DNA of 64,000 nt from Gongronella butleri (Eukaryota > Mucoromycota > Mucoromycetes > Mucorales > Cunninghamellaceae): contig JAIWZP010000054.1 in assembly GCA_025201375.1 (NCBI GenBank), positions 62,001 through 126,000 of the forward strand, given 5' to 3'. Positions 24,008 to 34,617 of the stretch are shown here, one piece after another; position 1 is the first letter of the stretch; every line of letters starts with the position of its first letter. Below the pieces are notes generated by a model, which was not told the origin of the DNA, searched no databases, and was given only the letters and a program-made list of their open reading frames with translations. A program made the position numbers and the translations under genes.

Positions 24008-24156
24008 TCCACACATACCAGAAAAACAACCAGAGCATCGTTCATCCTTAAAATAGAATTTCCGCATTTTTTAAAAAAGAAAAATGGGGCAAATACGTCG
24101 TTTTGGCGTGTTTCTTTTTCATTGTTTCATATTTACAAGATTGTTGCATCATTTGT

Positions 24157-24855
24157 CTAAGACACATCCACGAATTCCATATCTTCATCCTCGTCGTCAT
24201 CGTCGTTTTCGTCGTTTTCGTCGTTTTCCTGGGGCGCAGGGGCCGCGTGCTCACTTGATCCGGTCGGCTGTTCTTCCAGTGGACCTTGATGGCTCTCGGA
24301 CGCGCGTTGCGTGCCTTGTTTTGATGGGCTTGCGGTCTGTGTGGGTGGGCTGGGCAGCGACGTGTGTGTCGCATTGAGCATTTCGCGGCTTCGACTCTCC
24401 AACTCTGGAAGAAGCTTCATCCACGCCTCCAATTTGTCCTCGTACTTGCTGATCGTCTGCTGTTTGATCTCAATGTCCTTTTCCAGCGCGGCAATCGACT
24501 ATAAAAACGTGTCAAAAAAAAAAAGAGAGAGAGAGAGAGAAAGCGCGTGACGCACGCGTTGGCGCTTACTTCTTTGACAGAGAGCGGCTTTCTTTCGACG
24601 GTGGCGAGCGATATGCTCTTCAATTGGTATTGGAGGTCGATGAAGCACTGCTTGAGTGCGGACACGTCGGCTTTGTCTTGGTCGACAAACGAAAAAAGGG
24701 GCCTATTGAGACCTTTTTTTCTTTACCAGTAAACCCCGAATTTTTGGTGTTTTACCTTTGTCTTCTTTGGGTGTATCGCTCAGTGCCGTGTCGAGGCATT
24801 TGTCAAAGCTGGTGGACAGCTTGTTGGCAAGCTCGTTCAGGTCGACGGTGGCCAT
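24157..24855 (-). CDS. Mediator subunit Med28-like protein (3 exons)
   Basis: About 175 residues. The N-terminus MATVDLNELANKLSTSFDKC is followed by CFIDLQYQLKSISLATVERK and then SIAALEKDIEIKQQTISKYE leading to AWMKLLPEL. This helix, linker, helix order and the VKE-x-AxLEKDI..KQ..I.KY..KL..W pattern resemble Mediator head subunit Med28. The C-terminal third is a Ser/Pro/Gln region ending in a strong acidic run (DENDDDDEDEDMEF). Two introns are GT-AG. The match is by pattern only, and Med28 is a weakly conserved family, so another coiled-coil protein is possible. It converges with Trm10 (150 bp between stops). Confidence 0.6.
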
Positions 24856-25015
24856 AAAAATAACAAAAACGACAAAAGAGTGGGAAGAGAGGCGCTGTCA
24901 TTGAAATTGGCAAGCGCCAATGCCATTTTATGCTGAATTTTTTCAGCCTCTTGGATTTTTCACGTCTTTTTTTCTCGCTTTTTTTTTTTTTCTTTTCTTT
25001 GACTCGAGATCCTAT
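24856..25015. promoter_or_regulatory. Very short divergent promoter between Med28-like and Ebp2-like genes
   Basis: Only 160 bp between the two start codons. T-rich on the plus strand towards the Ebp2-like ATG. Confidence 0.5.
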
Positions 25016-25944
25016 ATGGCCGCCCCAAAGCACAACGCCGTGCTCTTCCAGCCCAAAGACGTCACTGTTTTTTCGTCCGAGGAAGTGCCCAAGGACCAGT
25101 GGCTGCGACTGGAAGATCTAGAAGAAAGTGATATTGACGATCAGGACGGTGATATTGTTATTGAGCAGCGCCTGCTCGTCAACAATGAGGTAAAAAAAAA
25201 AAAAAAAAAAGCAAAAAAATAAAAAAGCAAAAGTACGAGGCATCATGGGGCTCAATGGCTTGTTTTGTTTTGATTTTAGGTGGCATTGCGCCGTCTGACG
25301 TCGCAGGTGCAATGGAGCGACATTCCATCACACGAGACCCTTAGTTACACGGCTTCAAAGGCTGTTGTTGTTGACGACGTGTTTGATGACTTGGCACGCG
25401 AGACCGCCTTTGAGCAGCAGGCCCTGGAAACAGTGCGCATGGCCATCAAGGACTGCCGCAAGCACGATTTGCCATTTTTCCCGCCCGAAAACCTCCTTGA
25501 GGACGCCCTCACCATCAAAGATCGCCAAGCAAAGGCCAATCGGCAATCCGAGCATATCAAGCTCATGAAGCGCAGTAAGGCAGCCTCTCTCTTTTCGTGC
25601 GCCAATTCGCGTGAATGGCCACTCACGTCACGCTTTTTTTTGTTTTCTTTGCTTGTGTTAGAGCGCAAGGATGCTGAAGCCGATGATACCATGACCGACG
25701 ACTTTGATCTCGCCGATTACCAGGACAACACCATGAAATCTACCACCATCTTGCGCAAGCGCCAATCACAAGCCATGGTAAGTCAATGGCCAAAAAAAAG
25801 GGGGGGAGTCGCGATACTCACGCATTTTTGCGCTGCTTTTTATAGCCTGGCAAGTCAAAAAAGAAATTTGGGCAGGAGAAAAAGAAGAAAAAGACGCCTG
25901 CACGTCCTGGCAAGGCGCGTCGCATGGCCGGCCGCAAAAAGTAG
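25016..25944 (+). CDS. EBP2: rRNA-processing protein Ebp2-like (4 exons)
   Basis: About 230 residues, expected to work in pre-60S assembly in the nucleolus. An acidic N-terminal stretch (LEDLEESDIDDQDGDIVIEQ) is followed by the Ebp2 core: NNEVALRRLTSQVQW, then DVFDDLARETAFEQQALETV and LPFFPPENLLEDALTIKDRQ, matching the family's D(L)xRExxFYxQA..AV and P..RP.DYFAEM..D..M layout. The end is very basic (KSKKKFGQEKKKKKTPARP). Three GT-AG introns. Compared with yeast and human Ebp2 the segment after the core is shorter and lacks a clear KFGKKVQ block before the acidic stretch, so this gene may be divergent or my last splices may be incomplete. Confidence 0.72.
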
Positions 25945-25970
25945 AAACACCGCATATTGAAATAAAATCA

Positions 25971-25976
25971 TCTCAT
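25971..25976 (+). terminator. AATAAA poly(A) signal of the Ebp2-like gene
   Basis: Perfect AATAAA 27 bp after the stop codon. Confidence 0.5.
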
Positions 25977-26597
25977 CCCCGTTTTGCATGCATCTCACTG
26001 TCAAAATGTCTCAATTATGCTTTTCGCGCGTCGTGGTGGGTGGCTCTGGGCAAAATGCACATTGCGCGCATGTGGGCTGCTTGGTCATTTGTGGCCAGCA
26101 ACACATTTCACGCTTAAATGGTGCCAATTGACACCTTTTTTTTAATTTTTTGCCCCGCGGAAGCTCTCCGCGGCTCATCATGACCGGCCATTCGTTTATG
26201 AAATGCTTGTATCGTGCGCGTTGGGCCATTGCCGTCGTAGCAGCGTGCATTAAGCGGGACATGCATGCCTTTTAAAAATGCAATGCGCTGCCATTGACCT
26301 TGCGACGAGGATCGTGGCGCAGTGCATCGACGCGTGCAGCCATTGGTTTCTTGACAAAACAAAATAAATAAGCTCGGCAGGCACTCAATACTCACGGCTC
26401 ACGGGGACACGCAGAAATTCAGGGACGCCGCCCGATATGGCAAAGCGAATTGCGCATGCATGGGCGGGCGGCGCGGCGACACACAGGACCGAGCACTCGG
26501 CAATCTGACACTTAAAAAGGATGATTACCAGGAATTTTGGCTTCTCTTTTTTTTTTGCTTTCTTTTCCTTCGCTCCACCCTTCTTTTATTTTTTTCT
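25977..26597. other. Intergenic region, promoter side of MFS transporter 1
   Basis: About 620 bp without a supported gene. The right end turns T-rich ahead of the ATG. Confidence 0.45.
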
Positions 26598-28878
26598 ATG
26601 TCGACAGAACAGACACGGCTTGTGCCTGGCGTCAAGCAAGTCGGCACGGACTACAGAGCCACCGACACACCTCCCCAAGTTGTGACCCAAGATACCCACG
26701 ACACCGCTGAGCTGCAGCACGACTTCGCTATTGCAAAGAAGCTCAACGGCGTCAATATTTATACAATTCTCGTCGGTCTCTGGGTCGGCGTGTTCCTTGC
26801 CTCTCTCGACAGCTCGATCGTTGCCACCGTGTATCCCAGGATCGGCACCGAGTTCCATAGGCAAGTTGAGCGGGCAGTCATTGAGGAATTGAGCTCCCGT
26901 GGGCGGGGGGGGGGGGCAATTGGCTAAAAAAAAAAAAGTGCGCAATTGGCTAAAACGAGCTCGTCTTTTGTTTGCTTTATAGATCGACGGAGGTGATTTG
27001 GGTCGCTACGTCTTATATGCTTAGTTATGCTGCACTGCAGCCTCTTTGTAAGTGACAATTGGGGGATGAGAATGTTAAACGAGTCGTTATTGAACCTTAA
27101 TTCTATTCCAGATGGCAGATTATCCGATTCGTTTGGCCGCCAGACCACTTATCAGTTTGCAGTCAGCATTTTCTTCATTGGTTCGCTTCTTTGCGGTGTT
27201 GCCAACAACCTGTGGACCTTGGTCTTTGCACGCACCGTTGCCGGCATTGGCGGCGGCGGCCTAAACACGGTAAGATGGCAAGCAAAAGATGGGCAACGTA
27301 AGCAAAAATGGGCATTCGCAACTCACACACAATTTGCAACACAGGTGTCGGCCGTGATTACCAGCGATTTGGTGTCTTTGCGTGAGCGAGGCACGTTTCA
27401 GGGCTATGCCAACATCTTTTTTGCGGCGGGCGGCATCATTGGCGCCCCCCTTGGTGGCCTGTTGTGCGACACGATTGGCTGGAGGTAACAATCAACGATG
27501 GCGCGCACGCGCGGTCGCATGACGAGATGGCAATCTCATGATCTCATGCTTTTTTTTTTCTTCAATGTGCGCAGATTTTGTTTTTATCTGAACATCCCCA
27601 TTTTGCTGGGTCCCCTGTACGCGTCCTTTTTCAAAATCAGCAACTACAATCTCAAGGAGGATGACCGACGCAGTTTCCGCGAGAAGATTGGCGAGTTGGA
27701 CAGCGCCGGCGCCGTCTTGGTGGCTGGCAGTGTGCTGACCATCATGACGGCCACTTCGCTGGGTGGCAACTCGCGCGAATGGTCCGATCCCGTGGTCGTT
27801 GCGCTCGCAACCACGGGCATCGTGTTTGGCATCGCGTTTGTCTTTGTTGAAAAGTACCATGCGCGCTTCCCCATCATGCCGTATCACATCATCTCGCAGC
27901 GCACGCCATTCACATCGGCGCTCGTCAATTTCTTCACGCTCGCCAGCGCCATGACCAATACCTTTGTCTTGCCACTGTACCTGCAGGTAATTTGGTCTTG
28001 TCAGGCTGTTCTTTTTTTTCTCTTTCCACGCGCGTTCTCATTATTTTCGTTAAAATAGGTGCTGCGCGGCTACACGCCTGCTCACAGTGGTCTCTTTTTC
28101 TTGCCGCGTGTCATTGGTGGTTCCGCGGGCTCCCTGTACGCGGGTTATCACATGCGCAAGCATGGTGAATACCGCAAGTTTATCATCTTTTGCTCCGTTC
28201 TCCTCCTTTTGGCCGGCATCTGCATCACCTCTTGGGATGTGGACACCCCTGCCATGCTGACGCTGCCTGTCTTTGTGATGGATGGCTACTCGCAAGGCGG
28301 CATCATCACCGCGAGTCTCATTGCTATGCTCTCTTGCGTCCAGCGCCAGGGTAAGGGGAAAAGAAGAAGACAAAAGCGCGTTATTCCTGACTAATCCCTG
28401 ATCACGCCCCACCTTTTTATTTGTGCAGATATGGCCACGATGACATCCATTTCTTACCTCTTCCGCACGACTGGCAGCGTGATTGGTGTGAGTCTGTCGC
28501 AAGCCATTTTCCAAGGCGTGGTCAAGACGCTCCTTGTGGAGCAGCTTGCTGGTGTGCCCAATGCGGATAGTGTAAGTCTGATCTACGAATGCCCGGTGCT
28601 GCACACCGACAGACAAGCCACAAAGGGGGTTTGCTGAGCATGTCTTGGACGATCCATGGAACACATGCTCACCTTCTATTTTTCATCTTTTGTCTTAGAT
28701 TATCGATGTGGCGCGCAAGTCCATGATGGATGTGCGCGAGCGCGTGCCTGGGGATCTGTTGCCCACGATCCTCGACAGCTACCAAGTGGCCATCCGCTAT
28801 TCATTTGCCTTTAGCACCCTGCTCGCGCTGTGTGCCTTGGTGTCGGCCTTTTTCATCCGCCAACACTCGCTCAAATAG
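26598..28878 (+). CDS. MFS transporter, DHA2-type 14-TMS exporter, paralogue 1 (8 exons, one GC-AG intron)
   Basis: About 560 residues. The family exports drugs or moves basic amino acids into the vacuole, driven by proton antiport; substrate is not knowable here. TM1 has GLWVGVFLASLDSSIVATVYP, where LDSSIVATVYP is the DHA2 motif D1. GRLSDSFGRQTTYQ is MFS motif A. ARTVAGIGGGGLNT is motif B, and FAAGGIIGAPLGGLL is antiporter motif C. The first intron (26861-26982) has donor AG|GCAAGT and joins FH-R to STEVIWVATSYML; the alternative GT next to it leads to a stop. The other six introns are GT-AG. A paralogue lies at 59285-61628, opposite strand. The start ATG lies 37 bp after a T-rich leader. 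Confidence 0.92.
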
Positions 28879-28932
28879 ATTTGTGGCGTTGCTTTCGTCC
28901 TTGGTGCATGTTTCTGTTTTACAAAAATGATT

Positions 28933-28938
28933 AATAAA
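28933..28938 (+). terminator. AATAAA poly(A) signal of MFS transporter 1
   Basis: Perfect AATAAA 54 bp after the stop codon, followed shortly by a 25-base A tract at 28962-28986. Confidence 0.5.
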
Positions 28939-30236
28939 GCGCGGGTTGAAAGTCACCCGGTTAAAAAAAAAAAAAAAAAAAAAAAAGATGGCATGAAATG
29001 GCACTGGATCCCCGGCTACTCGGGTGCCCCACCGTGACACAATGAATTGGCGAGCTGCGGAGCGCGACAACGACGACGTGCGTGTCGCGTCGCATCATTT
29101 CGTGTTCATATGATATCATGACAAGGCAAAATGATGCTATCATATCTTAGATTTCTGACCCTTTGCATTCCATGAGTCACTGCTGTAACTTGCTTGCATA
29201 CAGTATCATATTCTATACATCATCCTACCGTATTTGCAATGCCTGCTGGTGCAAAGCGTCGCCATTTGCGCACAATTCGGCCGCTTGTTGAAGGCGCTAC
29301 GATACGATATCATATCATATGATATCATACCTGTAACACGACAGTTTTCATTAATTTTGGATTTTATGATACAAGCAAATGTGCGGATTGATTTGTCTAT
29401 TTTTGAATCTCGGTGGGTACGGTACTGTACGTACGTAGTACTGTAGAAAACATGACGCGTGCTGTCACTTGAATGATGGCGTCAATGCGCTGCGATGCAT
29501 AAAAAAGCGACAATTTTCGCCTTTTAACCATTAATAAGGAACGGATTTTCAGACTTTGTCGAACGACCTGCTCTACTTGTGCCTCCAGAAATTTTTTTAC
29601 AACCTGGTCGCCCGCCAATGAAACCTGCGTCTCGGCATAAATTACAGCCCAGTGCTCAAGACGGACCCGCCCGATTTTTTTTGAACTCGAAAATGTCAAA
29701 AACATCAAACTCGCTATCTGCATGGTCGACCCCGCTCAAGAATAACCTCATCGAATTCAGCGCAGCATTTGCAACAAAAAAGCTTAAAACCCCAAAGCGC
29801 TACGACCACTTTTGAAAAATTCAGGGGTCACTCAGGGTCACACATTTCAATCTCAGAAAATGCCAAATTTGGGAAATTTCGAACTCCGAGTGATCAATGC
29901 ATCCCAAGTAGGTAACTCCGACTATTTGCTATTGGCAGACAAAATGTTATCATACTGTAGGTGGCCCCAACGCTAGGAAAAATGTCCAAAGAGTGACGCA
30001 TGAACGGCGATCGACTGAGAAAAGTGCCTACTTTGGGCAAGATTTTTTTGCTAAAATTTAAGGTTTGACACTTCCAAATTTAGGTGCGTAAATTGCATGG
30101 AATTTTTTTTTACTGTATTTTTTTTGCAAGTTTTTGCGCGCTGCAGAATGGGCTGCAAGCTGGTGAAATGACCGATGCAAAAAGTTAAAACCCAAGCTAC
30201 TAGCGCCCTGCAAGTCATCTCGTTAGATGCTTTGCT
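28939..30236. other. Gene-free region with ATATCAT palindromes
   Basis: No gene is seen. Between 29100 and 29340 the word CATATGATATCAT and its reverse complement recur, and 29409-29445 is a run of GTAC/CTAC palindromes. Composition is close to the other gene-free gaps. Confidence 0.5.
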
Positions 30237-30560
30237 CCCCTGTTTTTTATTAAATATGAACTAAAAATCGGGGGTTGGCTAGACAGTTGTCGAGCAAATC
30301 GCCATTGAATTTTTTGTTGAAAAGTGTATTTCCTCGGCCAGTTTGATCAGATCGCCGTCTGAAACTTGCTTGTTTCATTCGATGGAGATTCAGCAGCAGC
30401 ATTTGACACCTTAAAAACATTGTTGGTTATTTTTCCAGTTGTCGAGAAAAGCAAGTTTGAAAATTGATCCAAATATGTTTGATCGACTTTTGCAAGCGGG
30501 CAAAGTTCATCCATCATCGGGCAAGCAAACAATAATCAGGAAATGACACCCGAGTGCGTC
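30237..30560 (+). repeat. Degenerate duplicated segment, copy E
   Basis: Matches 32265-32570 in order: ctgttttttattaaatatg, aaaaatcgggggttggctag, then ttgtcgagaaaagcaagt, then ttgatcgacttttgcaagcg, then gaaatgacacccgagtgcgt. Divergence is high. The first part also resembles the region of copies A-C that follows an aaaaac-ggggtc word, so this may be a distant member of the same family. Confidence 0.45.
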
Positions 30561-32264
30561 TTTTTTTTTCGATCTGTGCCATTTCACCGCGATCCACAAA
30601 ATATTTTGAGAGACTTGTCTGCCGGATTTATGAAAATGTCAGAATTTTGGATTCATCTGCATTCTGCAAGATGACTCGGTCGACTCCTGGCTGGTTTGAA
30701 CGGTTTTTCAAAAAGATCAGAGTAGCGTCGGTAAAACATTACGTGTAGATTTTGGGCCACCCAACCATGATGATTTGTATCATTTAATTTTGCATTTGTA
30801 AAAATGTCGAGATTTCGAATTCATCTGCAAAACGATCCAGTCGATCTTGGGATTTCATGTTGTGTTGTTGAATAAATAAGGCGCGGCGAAATAGTCAAAG
30901 GGCAAAGGTTGCTTGGGAGGCAATCGATTCAATCATGATTTGTGTTGGTCATCCATGGATTTGTGCCTAATGTTGTATTTGCTGCTTGCAGAGCGTGATC
31001 TCATTAAGTAAAAATCACAATGGACACATCCATGTGAAAGAGAATGTGCGATTACCCTAAGTCTGACGCGCTGGCCGTGTCTGGACTGGTATTTCACAAG
31101 TTGTGAAAAAAAGAAAAAAAAAAAAAAAAGAAATAAAGCTACGCGATGCAAATCGCGTCGTGCATTCTCTGTGCCGCATCCCTGGATTCAAATCCAGATG
31201 GCCGGGCACTTACCTAGTCCGGCTAATTAAGCCCCGCTCACACAATGGCTGCTGTCGCCAGGTCTTTACGTTTTAATCGCGATTTTACCATACATGAAAG
31301 GATAGCGCACCCTTTCCCTCATTTGCTCTCTTGTACGCACCCATGCTAAGATGCCTCATTCGCTATGTATGATCAGAGATTGCATTGACCAGGATCTGGG
31401 CAGATGCAAGCCTGAGAAAAATAAAAAAAAAAAAAAATAAATAATAAAAATTCTCATTTGCTTGCGATCACACCATGTCCCACTTGGCCATACGCGTCTT
31501 TACGCGCCCTTGTGCATTCATGCCACGGAACCATCATCTCTGCATCGTTTGCATATCCGAGGAACAGCTCAATCGCTGATTGAGCGCGGCTCATATTCAA
31601 TTCATGCCTCGGAACGCTTGTATGCTTGACAGCCACTCATTGAAGCATTTCTTTGCATCTTACATCCCAAACCCTAGTTTTTACAAATTGTCTATATAAT
31701 AGAGTCCTCACTTTTTCTTAATAAACGGTATCAGATTCTCAATCAGTTTCCTGTTTTCCCTTTTTTTATCTTCTTTTTCTCTCAATATCACACCTAATCT
31801 TGAAAACGACGCTTGCCACGAAAACAGCCCGATCAACATCTGGTTTTTTAATTTTTCTTTCAAAGAGAGACGCTGAAAAAGCCAAGTGGCAAAGTTTGGC
31901 GATGATCGAATCATGATTTTACCGCAAAATGAATTTTACAAAAACGCGCTACAGCCAAATTTTCAGCAATGCCGTGCTTCCCGACAAACCACATGATTGA
32001 CCTTTGGATTTTTATTTTTTTCTGAGAAGAGACAGGAGCAACATTCACTACATGTAAAAGTTTCGTTGCGCTGCGATGAGCCCTTGCTTGGCGACGAATT
32101 TTTTTTTCAAATTTAGAAAAAAAAGGTGGGTTACCGGTAGGTCAAAATGCATCTGGAGGGTCCCCCGCTTTGAGAGGCCCAGGTCTTTCAAATCCGTTGT
32201 TTGGCAACCTACATATTGGACATCTGAGAGTCATATCATTTGGTGCATTGACCCCTGCTTTCTA
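30561..32264. other. Gene-free region, possibly further repeat debris
   Basis: No gene is supported. Words such as attttggattcatctgcatt (30646) and cgaattcatctgcaaaacg (30818) recur close together, and agagagac words at 31864, 32027 and 32687 precede similar stretches, which suggests tandem, decayed copies. A hairpin with a tRNA T-arm look lies at 31181-31198 but no tRNA surrounds it. Confidence 0.4.
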
Positions 32265-32570
32265 AGTAAATCTGCAATAAAAATCGGAGGTCGATCAAGC
32301 TGTTTTCGAGGAATGGGCAATCAAAGCCAAATTTTAGAAAATGAAATTTCTGCATCATTTTTGGTCGTAAGCTGGTGAAACTGGGTTCATCCGGCAGAGA
32401 ATCGAATTCTGCATTTATTGTCACAGCAGCACGCCATCCTTTGTCTTGTCCATTGCCGAGAAAAACGAAGCTGAAATGTTTGATTGGGTGTTACAAGCGT
32501 ACAAATGTTGCGCATCGGCGTTGCCGGGCAGGGATAAAATGACCCCCTTGTGCGTGTCTTTCCACTTGTA
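32265..32570 (+). repeat. Degenerate duplicated segment, copy F
   Basis: Diverged partner of 30237-30560: ctgctttctaagtaaatctg, aaaaatcggaggtcgatcaa, ttgccgagaaaaacgaagct, tgtttgattgggtgttacaa and aaaatgacccccttgtgcgt occur in the same order and similar spacing. Confidence 0.45.
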
Positions 32571-32763
32571 AGATTTATGCCTGGTCGAATAGCAGCTTGA
32601 GGTGCTAGAGACAAAATTGTGAATTTATGGAGCATTGTCAATTTTCTTGCCAACGGTCAGATCAACCCCCAGTTTTTATTATTGTTCTGAAAAGAGAGAG
32701 ACCAAAAAAGGCTCATATGCCAAAATTTCATGGAGCTGCAAGCACTCGATGGTGCGCCACATC

Positions 32764-33275
32764 GATTTTCAAAAATGACGATTTTCCATCGATTTTCCAA
32801 GCGGTAAAATCACGAATTTTAACCTGGCAAAACTTGGTTCCTCGGATCGCCATGCCATTCACCCACATGGTAGAATGCGTCCGTTTGCCGATGAAAATGC
32901 CATAAAACCCCGGGCTCCATCGACTGGTTCTCCTGTAAAATGCAATTTACTTCGTATTTTCGCCACAAGTCAAACTCGACAAAGACTGGCCGCAGATCCC
33001 CGAAACGCGGCTCACAAGAAAGAGCACGGGCTGTTGCGTAAGTGGCCAACAATGATCACTTCAAAAAACGAGATCCGGGCAGAATTGGCGCGAACAGGTT
33101 GTTTGCGGGATAACTTGGACGTGTGAAAAACCACATCAGACTTTGATTTAGGCGCGTTCGTTTCAAGTCGAATCCATACATCTCGAACTTCTTTTGCTAG
33201 TGAATGTGTCGATGCAGCTCCAAGGACGCGCTCTTGCGTGCCATAGCGATTGGCGCGTCAATTGTATCGACATCG
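32764..33275 (+). repeat. Dispersed degenerate repeat, copy C (shortened)
   Basis: Shares with copies A and B the ordered words gattttcaaaaatgacgatt, cctcggatcgccatgccatt, atcgactggttctcctgtaa, aagtcaaactcgacaaagac, aagaaagagcacgggctgtt and acgtgtgaaaaaccacatca. The distal part after the gcgcgtt word is weak or missing. Confidence 0.65.
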
Positions 33276-33689
33276 TCTTTTTTTTTTTTAACTGCGAATG
33301 GGCTGCATGTCGCTGGGCATGTTCATTGTGAATAGACTGTATGCCTCTGGGTACGTTTATTGCGAGACAAAGATATGTGATTATGAATGGCTAAGCAAAA
33401 CAGCCAAAAAAAAAGAAAAGAAACGAGATCTACCCGTAAAAATGCCGCCCATAAATGGCGGTGTTTCTTTATAATAATTTAAAGTGAGCACGGCGGGGCT
33501 TTGTTTCTCTTCTTCCCCTTTTTCTTTCTTGTCCCCTTATATTTCAATTTATCTCTCTTTAACAACGATTCGATAATGTCCTCCACGAACGGCATGAACG
33601 TCTCGATCCTTGGACGAGCGTGCATGGTGGCCATTGGGCTACAATACAAGTGCGCGCGCAAAAAAAAAAAGAGCGAGTCGCAAAGCTCG
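33276..33689. other. Gene-free region
   Basis: T- and A-rich stretch without coding signal. An ATG-initiated frame from 33501 is open only through T-tract Phe runs and is not believed to be a gene. Confidence 0.4.
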
Positions 33690-33885
33690 TTTTTTTTTTT
33701 TGGCCGGATGCACGCCGCGCTTTTTTTTTTTTTTTTTTTTTTTTTTTTCGACGAGCACGATGGCGGTGCCCGGTGCGTGCAAAATGTCCGGGCTGATAGA
33801 AATTTTTTTTTGGCCGGATGCACGCCGCGCTTTTTTTTTTTTTTTTTTGGCCGGACGCACGCCGCGCTTTTTTTTTGACGAGTAC
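33690..33885 (+). repeat. Short direct repeat array: poly(T) plus ggccggatgcacgccgcgc
   Basis: The 19-base GC-rich word ggccggatgcacgccgcgc occurs at about 33702 and 33812 and, with one change (ggccggacgcacgccgcgc), at 33849. Each copy is flanked on both sides by T tracts of 8-27 bases. Related words gacgagcacgatggc and gacgagtacgatggc follow the first and last units. The whole looks like tandem or segmental duplication of a T-tract/GC-box cassette. Confidence 0.75.
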
Positions 33886-34617
33886 GATGGCACTGCGAAA
33901 GTGTGGTTTATTTTCCAAGAGCACTACGCGTGCACATTGACTCCTTGCAGCTTGGTTTTTCTCCTCATTGTTTGTGCGTGTGGTGTGTGTTGTGTGTGTA
34001 TGTGTCACGTCAACCCCTGCTGCGGAAAACACAAAATTCACTGCCACTTGTCGCAGGTCGTTTAGAAGTGGTTTTCCATGGCCGCGTGCGTTTTTTTTTT
34101 TTTTTTTTTAGATTGTGTCTGTGACAACTCTTGGTGCAGCAGCAAAAAGGCTCACTGACTCTATCCAAAATTTGGCTTCATGTTAACGCCAATTTTTTTT
34201 TTGATTATTATTCACTTTTATATTGATTGGTGGGGTTGGGGTGAACCCAGTGACTATTTATTAGGCATATCGAGAGGGGTAGCAAAGGGTGAGGCAAGCA
34301 AGGACGATGCAAGCTGCGGTCGAGGGGTTGGGGAGAGCGAAGGAGCAAGAAGGGAGGGATCTATACGATTATTTTGATCTAATGCTTAGGGTCTATAGGA
34401 GAAAGAATGGAAAAAAGAGTGACAAGGTGGACGTCGCGTCCGCTTGCGGCAGACATCCAAGGTAAAAAAAAGAAGAAGCCAGGCGGCGAATTGGCAAATA
34501 AATAAAGGGGGTGGGGGAATCTATATGAAAGCATGTATAATGATGAAGTCTATGCAAGAGAAGGAAGAGAGAAAGAGCGGAAAAAGCAAGAGCTGGACGA
34601 GGCTTTTATCTGGTCCT
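33886..34617. other. Gene-free region, 3' flank of the kinase gene
   Basis: No gene is seen. Contains a GT-rich stretch near 33975-34005 (tgtgcgtgtggtgtgtgttg) and purine-rich sequence 34270-34370. Confidence 0.45.

Noticed and set aside
31150..31215. Possible tRNA gene
   Set aside because: A hairpin with T-arm form (ctggattcaaatccag) is present, but no matching acceptor stem, D-arm or anticodon arm can be drawn around it.
33501..34065. Overlapping frames with long Phe runs
   Set aside because: The frames are open only because T tracts code for Phe or A tracts for Lys; they coincide with the T-tract/GC-box array.
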